From the NCBI GenBank assembly GCA_964035575.1, contig OZ037929.1, positions 186,001-250,000 on the forward strand: 64,000 nucleotides of DNA. Direction: 5' to 3'. Positions 20,589 to 29,363 of this stretch are shown here, piece after piece; within the stretch, counting starts at the first letter, position 1; every line of letters starts with the position of its first letter. The notes beneath the pieces were generated by a model that did no database searches, was not told where the DNA came from, and worked only from the letters and a program-made list of their open reading frames with translations. The position numbers were made by a program, and so were the translations under genes. This stretch comes from Rhynchopus sp. YZ270_cl-10. Its lineage: Eukaryota; Euglenozoa; Diplonemea; Diplonemida; Diplonemidae.

Positions 20589-21115
20589 TTAGTCACCAGT
20601 CCATTTACTGGTTGCGTGTTTCCAAAGAAGCGCAACTTTTACTAAAGCTGTTCCAATACGTGACACAGCACTCAATCCTGCAAAGTCGAGAGAGGTCAAC
20701 TCTGTAGTAGCTCGTTCGGTCAACAGCACCGCCTTCTCCAGCTTGGGCGACAAATGCCAGTACAGATGCGCTGTACCGTGTCCTACTGTGAAGCCGTGCT
20801 GCTGCTCACCAATCCGACTTTCCTGCCACCTGATCAGACTTTGCAACCTCGCTGCCTCCCACAGCCTGCACACACACGATGTGATCGTGAGAGGCCGTTT
20901 GCTTCAGCGGAGTGTCGTCTTCTCCTTTGCGGATGAGCGCGATGAGGGCTCATCAAAGACGTCCGCCACTCTCCCGTGCGCTCAATCTCATCTAACACAT
21001 CTGCCAGCCTGTCGAGCAGCACCAAAGAAAGTGCCTTCAGCTCTGCCATGCGCCAACCCTCACCTCAGCAGAACTTTGCGTATGCATCCTCCCCAGAGTG
21101 TGCTGCAACTCCCCG
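20589..21115 (-). pseudogene. Decayed LRR-gene remnant
   Basis: On the minus strand the far end (20589-20700) reads ELTSLDFAGLSAVSRIG and continues with DNA matching the type 1 ending of copies B and C, but in shifted frames. The stretch 20690-21115 reads LVLLDRLADVLDEIERTGEW in one frame and VCRLWEAARLQSLIRWQE in another, so it is broken. The same 425 bp occurs at 32935-33355, in both cases directly 3' of a gene with the type 2 ending (D and F). Confidence 0.6.
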
Positions 21116-22624
21116 TCAGCATGTCAATCTGCGTCGCTGTCCCCTTGCTGGCAAGCTCTTCTGTAAACTTCCAATGAACGCATCCCAGTCAGACTCCGTT
21201 AACAACGTGTAAGGTAAGATACGGCGTCCAACGGATTTGACACATCTCAACCCTGTAGAGCCAATGTACGGTAACGACGTGCAATCAAATAAGAATCCCC
21301 CCCCAAGGCTTGTAACTCTCTTCAATCCTGCAAAATCTATGAAGGTTAACGACGTGCAACCTGCGAAGAAGTAGTCCCCAAGGCTCGTGACGCTGTCCAA
21401 TCCTGAAAAGTCGATCGAAGTTAGCGACGTGCAACCTGATAAGAAGTTGTTCCTAAAGCTTGTGACGCTGCCCAATCCTGCAAAGTCGATCGAAGTTAAC
21501 GACGTGCAACCTGATAAGAAGTTGTTCCTAAAGCTTTCGACGCTGTCCAATCCTGCAAAGTCGATGGAGGTTAACGACGTGCAACCTTCTAAGAAGCGGT
21601 CTCCAAGTCTTGTGACGCTACTCAATCTTGCAAAGTCGATGTAAGTTAACCCGCTGCAATTTAATAAGAAGCTGTCCCCAAGGCTTGTGATACTTCTCAA
21701 TCCTGCAAGGTTGACGGAGGTTAACGACGTGCAATCTGCTAAGAAGTAGTCCCCAAGGCGTGTGACGTTACTTAATCCTGCAAAGTCGATGGAGGTTAAC
21801 GACGTGCAATGTGCTAAGAAGTTGTTTCCAAGGCTTGTGACGCTGCTCAATCCTGCAAAGTTGATGGAGGTTAACGACGTGCAACCTGTTAAGAAGTCAT
21901 TCCCGAGGCTTGTGATACTGCACAATCCAGCTAAGTCGATGGAGGTTAACGACCTGCAACGCGATAAGAAGCCATGCCCAAGGCTTGTGACGCTGCTCAA
22001 TCCTGCAAAGTCGATGGAGGTTAACGACGTGCAATCTGATAAGAAGCCGTTCCCAAGGCTCGTGACACTGCTCAATCCTGCAAAGTTGAATGGCTCAAAA
22101 GTGCGGAATGACGTGCAGTTGTGCAGAAAGTACGCACCTATTGTCGTGACGTTGCACAACCCAGACAAGTTAATTGATTCCAATGATGAACACTCCCGTA
22201 AGAAGCGGTCACCAATCGCAGTAACAGCCAACGGGGCACTCAGATCAAGGATACGTAAATTGGTGCGTGCGAGGAACCTGCTCGGAATCGCAGTTACAAC
22301 TTCTGCCAGCAGAAACAACTGCGCTACCTTGGGATCTTCTACACGCACAAGCCTCTCTGGTGTGAAGTCTGTCTCACCCAATGCACGAAGAGCTGCAATG
22401 GATTGTTGCTTCATCGACTGCGTCAACACGACTGTGTCGCCAGCATTCAGCGCTTTGATGGTGATGTCCTCTCCTTCGTCGTTCCCTCCGAGGTCCATGC
22501 CAAAGCTGTCTTCAGCAAACCCTGTTGTAGTTGCCACCTTCCGCTGCAGGTCCTTCGCTGTGTCATCCACATCCACATCGACGACGTACATCTTACCATC
22601 AAATCCCTCGATGTTGAGTTCCAT
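21116..22624 (-). CDS. Ubiquitin-like + LRR protein, copy D
   Basis: The start is MELNIEGFDGKM (22624), about 502 residues; the open extension to 22846 is spacer. It has the ubiquitin-like domain, linker (GETDFTPERLVRVEDPKVAQ), about 13 repeats of 25 residues, and the type 2 ending TESDWDAFIGSLQKSLPARG, shared with F. The upstream region is nearly identical to that of C, including the joined RhoGEF fragment. The 3' region is nearly identical to that of F. Confidence 0.85.
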   Translation of the reverse strand: MELNIEGFDGKMYVVDVDVDDTAKDLQRKVATTTGFAEDSFGMDLGGNDEGEDITIKALNAGDTVVLTQSMKQQSIAALRALGETDFTPERLVRVEDPKVAQLFLLAEVVTAIPSRFLARTNLRILDLSAPLAVTAIGDRFLRECSSLESINLSGLCNVTTIGAYFLHNCTSFRTFEPFNFAGLSSVTSLGNGFLSDCTSLTSIDFAGLSSVTSLGHGFLSRCRSLTSIDLAGLCSITSLGNDFLTGCTSLTSINFAGLSSVTSLGNNFLAHCTSLTSIDFAGLSNVTRLGDYFLADCTSLTSVNLAGLRSITSLGDSFLLNCSGLTYIDFARLSSVTRLGDRFLEGCTSLTSIDFAGLDSVESFRNNFLSGCTSLTSIDFAGLGSVTSFRNNFLSGCTSLTSIDFSGLDSVTSLGDYFFAGCTSLTFIDFAGLKRVTSLGGGFLFDCTSLPYIGSTGLRCVKSVGRRILPYTLLTESDWDAFIGSLQKSLPARGQRRRLTC

Positions 22625-22651
22625 TCGTGTTTTGTGTGTTTTCTGTTGCCC

Positions 22652-22740
22652 TAGTATACAAAGGTGGGAGGGCAAGGCCACTTTGCTCAAAGTAGGTGGA
22701 AAAAAAAACGAGCCGATTCGCTTCAGGTAATGATTCGGAC
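22652..22740 (-). pseudogene. RhoGEF-like fragment joined to the 5' end of LRR copy D
   Basis: Near-identical to 19741-19830, with the same junction at CAACAG, so the junction was duplicated together with the gene. Confidence 0.65.
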
Positions 22741-22774
22741 ATAGCAGCACTGTGCTCTCACGTGTGCAACAAAG

Positions 22775-23215
22775 TTGACTTGAAATACAACAGCCCTCTC
22801 GACAGTGTACCTTTGGTACATGACCAGTGTACGGGGGGACACCCAACCATGCAGTCCTACATCCATTTCGTGGTTGACATCAAAATAAAGGGGAGAGGGA
22901 TGAAGGAGTCGTTGGGTCTTACGGTCTCGCTGAGTCACCTCGCAAGGGGTGGGGGAGAGGGGGTGGATGAGAAAGACGAGAGCCTCATCTCTCACATAAA
23001 AAGTCAGAAAGAAATAACAAAACAAAACCACGTTTGAGTCGACAACTATGTTATAAAGACCACAGTTGCTTTGTTTTCATAAATGCTGCATACAATACTA
23101 TTCCTCAATACAAGACGAAACCTGTTGTGGAGATAGCACATCAGAAGTAAAAAAAATACGTTAAAACCTCTTGAAAAAAAAAAGGCTTTCCCCGCCCCAT
23201 TTTCCCTTTGTTGTT
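22775..23215. repeat. LRR-array spacer unit, copy 3
   Basis: Third copy of the spacer, upstream of LRR copy D. The following 23215-23500 also matches 20300-20600 (CCCAACCCAGCCA, ATGTACTATGTA, AAATAAACGTTGTGCCACCC). Confidence 0.7.
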
Positions 23216-23499
23216 CACACTCTCACATCCACACAAAACCCCAACCCAGCCAGAATATGTACTATGTATAACCAAATAAACGTTGTGCCACCCACACCCA
23301 GTCAGAGAATACTGCCACGTGTATTTGCTACCTTCTACGCATTATTTACAATGAGTATTGATCCGTAGGGGGCTAAGCCCACGTGTTGCCGATCACTGCA
23401 TGCCCTACGGAAGGGTGGGGGGGAGAATACGAAAGACAAGAGTCTCATGTCTCAAATAAAAGGAAAGTTTGGAAGATGACCCTAAGCCTATCGTGCCAC

Positions 23500-23876
23500 A
23501 GGAGATGCCAAGCAAGGGGGGCTCTTGTCCATCCATGCAAAGCTGTGCGGGTGTACGTGTCAACACTTGCGTGGTAAATACGACACGGGTGAAGCGGAAG
23601 CGACTGGAGGACAGGCGGCTGCACTTACGTCATGAATAACACATCGCTCCCAAGGCGATCGAGTACTGCAAGTACGAGCGCTACAGAAGATGACTGCCCT
23701 GAAGGGCGCAAACGGGAAGTTCACCGGAGATGGACACCGTCCTGCATGAGGCGCGCATGCGGGTTTATTGTCTCCATTCTTCCAGTTTGCCTGGGTACCT
23801 CGTCAGCTTTCGCTGTCTCACCGTCAGAGCGTTCCCTTCCTTGCTCTGCTTCGTAGTCACGTGCTTCAGCGCAGGG
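23500..23876. other. GC-rich coding-like island, unassigned
   Basis: Three plus-strand frames each have a short well-composed stretch (for example GKYDTGEAEATGGQAAALTS, then IEYCKYERYRR), each ended by a stop. This looks like a broken gene fragment. I do not recognise the product. Confidence 0.25.
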
Positions 23877-26048
23877 TCAATCGTTCTGCCTCCTCCGCAA
23901 TGCGCCTTCGGCGTTCCCTCCACTTCCTCTACGCACGGCTGCAGTAATAGCTATGGAGGATGACGGCGTGCAAGGTAAGAAGCTGTCCCCAAGTAGTGCC
24001 CAAGGGATGCCTAATCGTGCAAAGTTGATCGGGCGTAACAACCTGCAATCACATAGGAAGAGCATGCCAAGGCTTGTAACACTACTCAAGCCTGTAAAGT
24101 CGATGGAAGTTAACGACGTGCAACCTGATAAGAAGTAGTCCCCAAGGCTTGTGACATTGCTCAATCCTGCAAAGTCGATGGAGGTTAACGACGTGCAATC
24201 TGATAAGAAGCGGTGCCCAAGGCTTGTGACACTGCTCAATCCAGCAAAATTGATGGAGGTTAACGACGTGCAACGCAATAAGAAATTCTCCTCCAGGCTT
24301 GTGACACTGCTCAATCCTGCAAAGTCGATGGAAGTTAACGACGTGCAACCACATAGGAAGAGCATGCCAAGGCTTGTGACACCACTCAAGCCTGTAAAGT
24401 CGATGGAGGTTAACGACGTGCAATCTGCTAAGAAGCGGTGCCCAAGGCTTGTGACGCTGCTCAATCCAGCAAAATCGATGGAGGTCAACGACGTGCAATC
24501 GAATAAGAACTGTCTCCCAAGGCTTGTGATACTGCTCAATCCTGCAAAGTTGATGGAGGTTAACGACGTGCAACCTGCTAAGAAAGCGTTCCCAAGGCTT
24601 GTGACACTGTCCAATCCTGCAAAGTTGATGGCGGTTAACGACGTGCACTCAACTAAGAAGAAGTGCCCAAGGCTTGTGACACTGCTCAATCCTGCAAAGT
24701 CGATCGTAGTTAACGCCGTGCAGCCTGATAAGAAGGACTCAAGGCTTGTGATACTGCTCAATCCTGCAAAGTTGATGGAGGTTAACGACGTACAACGTTC
24801 TAAGAAACCGCCCCCAAGGCTTGTGACATTGCTCAATCCTGCAAAGTCGATGGTGGAAAACGACGTGCAACGTGATAAGAAGTAGCTTCCAAGGCTTGTG
24901 ACATTGCCCAATCCTGCAAAGTCGATGGAGGTTAACGACCTGCAACGTGCTAAGAACCAGTCCCCAAGGCTTGTGATACTGCCCAATCCTGCAAAGTTTA
25001 TTGTGGTTAACGATGTGCAATCTGATAAGAAACAGCCCCCAAGGCTTGTAACACTGCTCAATCCTGCAAAGTCGATCGTCGTTAACGCCGTGCAGCCTGA
25101 TAAGAAGGACTCAAGGCTTGTGATACTGCTCAATCCTGCAAAGTTGATGGAGGTTAAAGACGTGCAATCTGATAAGAAGGCGTACCCAAGGCTTGTGACG
25201 CTGTCCAATCCCGCAAAGTTGATGGAGGCTAACGACGTGCAAAATACTAAGAAGTAGTTACCAAGGCTTGTGACGCTGCCCAATCCTGCAAAGTCGATTG
25301 AGGTTAACGAAGTGCAACCTGCTAAGAAGTCGTCCCCAAGGCTTGTGACACTGTCCAATCCTGCAAAGTTGATGGAGGTGTACGACGTGCAACCTAATAA
25401 GAAGCCGTTCCCAAGGCTTGTGACATTCCTCAATCCTGAAAAGTTGATGGAGGTTAACGACTTGCAATCTGATAAAAAGCGGTCCCCAAGGCTTGTGACG
25501 CTTCTCAACCCTGCAAAGTCGATGGAGGTTAACGACGTGCAACCTGATAAGAAGCGGTCTCCAAGGCTTGCAATACTGCTCAATCCTGCAAAGTTGATGG
25601 TGGTTAACGACGTGCAACCTGATAAGAAGTCGTCCCTAATCGCAGCAACAGCCAACGGCGCACTCAGATCAAGGATACGTAGATCAGTGCTTGCGAGGAA
25701 ACTGTTCGGAATCGCAGTTACAACTTCTGCCTGCAGAAACAACTTCGCTACCTCGGGGTCTTTCACACGCACAAGCCTCCTTGGTGTGAAGTCTGTCTCA
25801 TCCAATGCACGAAGAGCTGCAATGGATTGTTGCTTCATCGACTGCGTCAACACGACTGTGTCGCCAGCATTCAGCGCTGTGATGTTGATGTCCTCTCCTT
25901 CGTCGTTCCCTCCGAGGTCCATGCCAAAGCTGTCTTCAGCAAACCCCGTTGTAGTTGCCACCTTCCGCTGCAGGTCCTTCGCTGTGTCATCCACATCCAC
26001 ATCGACGAAGTACGTCTTGCCATCAAATCCCTCGATCTTGATTTCCAT
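23877..26048 (-). CDS. Ubiquitin-like + LRR protein, copy E
   Basis: The start is MEIKIEGFDGKTYF (26048), 723 residues; an in-frame Met at 26108 adds MDNHLLCLAPLPQQ. The ubiquitin-like domain and linker are followed by about 22 repeats of 25 residues. Unlike the other copies it lacks the degenerate CSSLESVNLSGL repeats after the linker and goes straight into regular ones. Two repeats are one residue short (SLESFLSGC), in the same context each time, which points to internal duplication of a block. The ending is unique (SSSIAITAAVRRGSGGNAEG) and basic. It has the B/E/F-type upstream flank. Confidence 0.85.
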   Translation of the reverse strand: MEIKIEGFDGKTYFVDVDVDDTAKDLQRKVATTTGFAEDSFGMDLGGNDEGEDINITALNAGDTVVLTQSMKQQSIAALRALDETDFTPRRLVRVKDPEVAKLFLQAEVVTAIPNSFLASTDLRILDLSAPLAVAAIRDDFLSGCTSLTTINFAGLSSIASLGDRFLSGCTSLTSIDFAGLRSVTSLGDRFLSDCKSLTSINFSGLRNVTSLGNGFLLGCTSYTSINFAGLDSVTSLGDDFLAGCTSLTSIDFAGLGSVTSLGNYFLVFCTSLASINFAGLDSVTSLGYAFLSDCTSLTSINFAGLSSITSLESFLSGCTALTTIDFAGLSSVTSLGGCFLSDCTSLTTINFAGLGSITSLGDWFLARCRSLTSIDFAGLGNVTSLGSYFLSRCTSFSTIDFAGLSNVTSLGGGFLERCTSLTSINFAGLSSITSLESFLSGCTALTTIDFAGLSSVTSLGHFFLVECTSLTAINFAGLDSVTSLGNAFLAGCTSLTSINFAGLSSITSLGRQFLFDCTSLTSIDFAGLSSVTSLGHRFLADCTSLTSIDFTGLSGVTSLGMLFLCGCTSLTSIDFAGLSSVTSLEENFLLRCTSLTSINFAGLSSVTSLGHRFLSDCTSLTSIDFAGLSNVTSLGDYFLSGCTSLTSIDFTGLSSVTSLGMLFLCDCRLLRPINFARLGIPWALLGDSFLPCTPSSSIAITAAVRRGSGGNAEGALRRRQND

Positions 26049-26164
26049 TCGTGTTTTGTGTGTTTTCTGTTGTGGGAGTGGTGCAAGACATAGCAAATGA
26101 TTGTCCATCCATCTCTCACTAGTAACGAATTGGGTAGTTTTTGAATTGGCAATCCTTATCTTTT

Positions 26165-27820
26165 CTTATCCTGTTCTCTTTTGAAATTTTCATGACAAAC
26201 AAAATGAAAGAAAACAGAGGGAGAGAAAAATGGCGCAAAAGAACTTTTGTGTAAACGAAAAGTCATCTTAAGTTGTGGAACATTAACGTAAAAAAGAGAG
26301 CAAAAAAAAAGAAGTAAACTTTGCAATCGGGACGAGAAACATGAGAAGTTGAAAGCAAACATCTCACTTCGTTCATCGGCGGACTCAGGCACTGGAGAAA
26401 AAATCAGAAAAAATACAACCCAAATGCGAAGACATTTTTCAGTCCAACACACACCTTCATTGCGCTTTGCTTTAAATGGCAGCAGAGTACTGCCTCTTAA
26501 ACGCCTTGAACACCTCTGCAAGCGCCTGTGAATGAGAATACATTACAATAAGAAAGACGCTGTTCAGAATGAACCTAAGCCTCAGCCTCACTACACCTCT
26601 ACACTACCTTAGCACAGAATGACAACTTATTTTTCAATTCATTTTTCAATTCGAGACAAATGCCAACAACAGAACACATACCTTTGCGGGAGTATCCGGC
26701 ACCTCGTCTGCCCTGAAGTCACACGCCCTCCTCCCTGCTGCGTTTGGCCCTTTCGCCGTCAACCCCTTCCCCAGCCTCGGCGACACTACAGTACAACCCC
26801 GCAGAGCACCACCACAGTCCTCACCACCACCACCACCACCCTTCCCACCAGACGTCACCGCCGCCCAGTCCGGTGCCACGAAGTCTGCCCCTTGAAGGAA
26901 CGTATCGTCCCCCAGCAGCACGACGGCACCTTCTCCCTTGGCACCACCACCCCCTCCTCCTCCTCCTGCTCCCTTCCTCCCCTCCTTCTTCCCTTTCCGT
27001 TTTTGCTCTTCAATCCGAAGAAACCCCTTTCCAGTTACATTTGTTCTCGGAGGAAGCAAAGACCGAGCACCAACTGACGTAATCGGTGTGGCTTTTGTGG
27101 GGTAGGTTCGCAGGGTGTCGAGATATGAGTCCATGAGAGGCGGGAAGACCCGGTAGGGGTCGGAAGAGGGGGTGTAAGGGGTGATGCGGGAGATGGTGCG
27201 AAGGGGGTTGAGGCCGTCGCGCCCGGATCTGTGTTTGACGGCAGAGAGGTGGCGTGCGGAGCAAAGCGCTTCACAGCGTTTCTGTGCCTCGGCTGCCTCG
27301 TTGCCTTGCATGATGCGTTCCACATTCCCAAGGTTCCCCACCATTTTCTGGAGAGTATCCACATTGCAATGTCTTTCTACATCACTCCCGTTAGGTGGGG
27401 GGGCTACAGCAACAGACCTGCTGCAGTGAAGTGCTTCGCAAAGAGAAACCACGCATTGAACGAAGTCTTCTAATCCAACATGAGTGGAAAGCGCGGCACA
27501 TTCTGCAGAAGAATAGGTGGCGTGCAGCTGAGTGGTTACCTCTGATGGGTTCTTCTCGTGAAGAGAGGCGAGCGTGCTTTGCATATTGCCATGCGTCTCA
27601 CGACACAACGGCACAAACTCTCGCAAACGATTCAAAGATTCGACCACCATCTCATCAACAATCCTCAAACACCCAAGCACCTTCCCCACCTCCACTGCGC
27701 CATGGTGTGCTTCGGAGTACACCAACGGAGGCACACCGATGTCTATCCCAAACGCTTCGCAATGCGTTTCCAACACATCCACAACATGCCTTTTCGAGAG
27801 ACGTCCACTCCGTAAGCCGA
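26165..27820 (-). pseudogene. Near-identical copy of the 3' end of the RhoGEF-like gene
   Basis: It matches 41780-43440: the 3' flank, the last exon (26472-26525), the 156-bp intron (26526-26681) and about 1.1 kb of the preceding exon. The coding part looks essentially identical to its parent over long stretches, while the last exon and flank carry scattered differences and indels. The 5' part of the gene, including the start of the DH-like domain, is missing. A 405-codon frame remains open, so a truncated product is conceivable. It sits just upstream of LRR copy E and next to the hAT element. Confidence 0.8.
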
Positions 27821-28196
27821 GGACAGACTTTCCGGAAGGTTTCCAAAGTCGAATTTCTTGCACTAGCTATGCTCCACGGGTTAAATGGCAATAGCACTGA
27901 CTTCTGAGAGAAATCGGGTATGCGAAACCCAATTTCCATGTTTATTTTTTTATTTTTAGTGAAATCCTGTCGAGGAGTGGGGGGTGTGGGTGTGGGTGCC
28001 GGTGGTGCGCGCTGTGACCAAAAGGGGTGAGGGGACGTGATGCTTTCATTTTTGTATACTGATTTGACCATGGTTGAGTTAAAAAAAACAAAAAACAAAA
28101 GAACTATGATTGGATATCATAGCTGGTAAGCTAATAAAGCCTAATAGGATATTAGCCTAAATTATTAGCCTATTTAAGCCTTATAGAATAGGCTAA

Positions 28197-29199
28197 CCCT
28201 TTAAGGACCAGAGGGGACATATATGTCCACGCAACCACCTAAATTGGCTTCCACTAGGACTTTTTGAAGATTTTTTTTTTTAATGAGAAGATTTTGTGCG
28301 AAATCTTTCAAAAGACGCACGATTCGATTTTTTTTGACGCTCTCATCCCCTCTCATCCACACCCGGCATTATCACATAATAGGGTATTTTGGGTCATTTT
28401 TTGGGAATAATGTACCATTCTGACGCGCTTGAGTCATCAGAGGATTCAAACTTTGGTGTGCAGGGAACCATTTTGTACGGTCTTCAGAACGAAACTAAAA
28501 TGATGGAAAATACCCGCGACTGGGCAAAGTAACACGCGTAGTTGCAGTTCCTGACCCTGAACTGGATGTGCCTCTTCTCCGTGTATTTATTGCATTTTGT
28601 CTTTTGAGGGACATTGTACAGAAAATCTATATCAACACGGTCAAGGTACAGAGACACTGGCAGGAGGGTGTTGGTCGACAACTTATTCTTGCTTGGGAAA
28701 CAGGCGTCTGAAAACAGATTACATGTGCGGGGGATGCGGCGTTCACCTTTGTTCTGCACCATGCCAAGTTGGCCAAAAGTCCCAAAAGCCCCAACTTTTG
28801 TACTGTCCAACCTCTGTACAATTACGGTATATATAGTTGGTTGGTACCTTCTCTCCATGCAGTGAGACATTATCTACTAGGACTTTTTGATCGATTTTTT
28901 TTTCTTTTGAAAGATTTTGAACCGATCTTTCAAATAAAGCCATTTTCGAAAACCGAAAAAACAGGTGCGCAGCCGGAATAATTTTTTTCTTCAAAATTTT
29001 CAGAAAAAAATATCAGTGCCCCTCAATTTTCCATTTTCCATTTTTCTCATTTTATTTCGATTTCTGCTCCATTTGAAAGATCTGCTCAAAATCTTTCAAT
29101 TGCGGCCAGGTACGATCAAAAATATGCATCGGATCTCATTTTACCTATGGGAGAGAAGATCCGAGCAAATCGAAAAAAACGGTCGTGGTCCGCAAAGGG
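28197..29199. mobile_element. Degenerate piggyBac-like element nested in the hAT
   Basis: Ends CCCTTTAAGGACCA and (complement) CCCTTTGCGGACCA match at 12 of 14 bases and are flanked by CTAA on both sides (28193-28196, 29200-29203), a variant of the TTAA target of piggyBac elements. Removing it restores the hAT subterminal AGGCTAATA motif. A plus-strand frame at 28597-28836 reads DYMCGGCGVHLCSAPC, like the cysteine-rich C-terminus of piggyBac transposases; the rest is not readable. CACTAGGACTTTTTGA-like segments occur near both ends (28252, 28872). Confidence 0.5.
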
Positions 29200-29249
29200 C
29201 TAATAAAACTGGAATACGCTAATATTTTATTAGCCTATTCTAGTCCTTC

Positions 29250-29281
29250 CCAGCTACCACTGGTGGTACAGTGGTAGCTGG
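29250..29281. repeat. Perfect 13-bp stem-loop upstream of the hAT transposase
   Basis: CCAGCTACCACTG pairs with CAGTGGTAGCTGG over a six-base loop. Its CCAGCT echoes the transposon end, so it may be a relic end or a transposase-binding site. The transposase start codon is 83 bp downstream. Confidence 0.75.
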
Positions 29282-29363
29282 CTTAACCCGTTAAACAAAT
29301 CCGAAAAATCCAAAATTTAAGGCCAACCCCGTTACAGACACAACACAACTTATCACAACAAAA

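Noticed and set aside
21762-25257. Long plus-strand frames reading NPAKSMEVNDVQPDKK repeats, and minus-strand frames reading MHVVNLHRLCRIEQCHKPW, across the LRR genes
   Set aside because: The 75-bp repeat keeps all frames open periodically. Only the frame with ubiquitin-like start, conserved scaffold residues and shared endings is a gene; the others are shadows.
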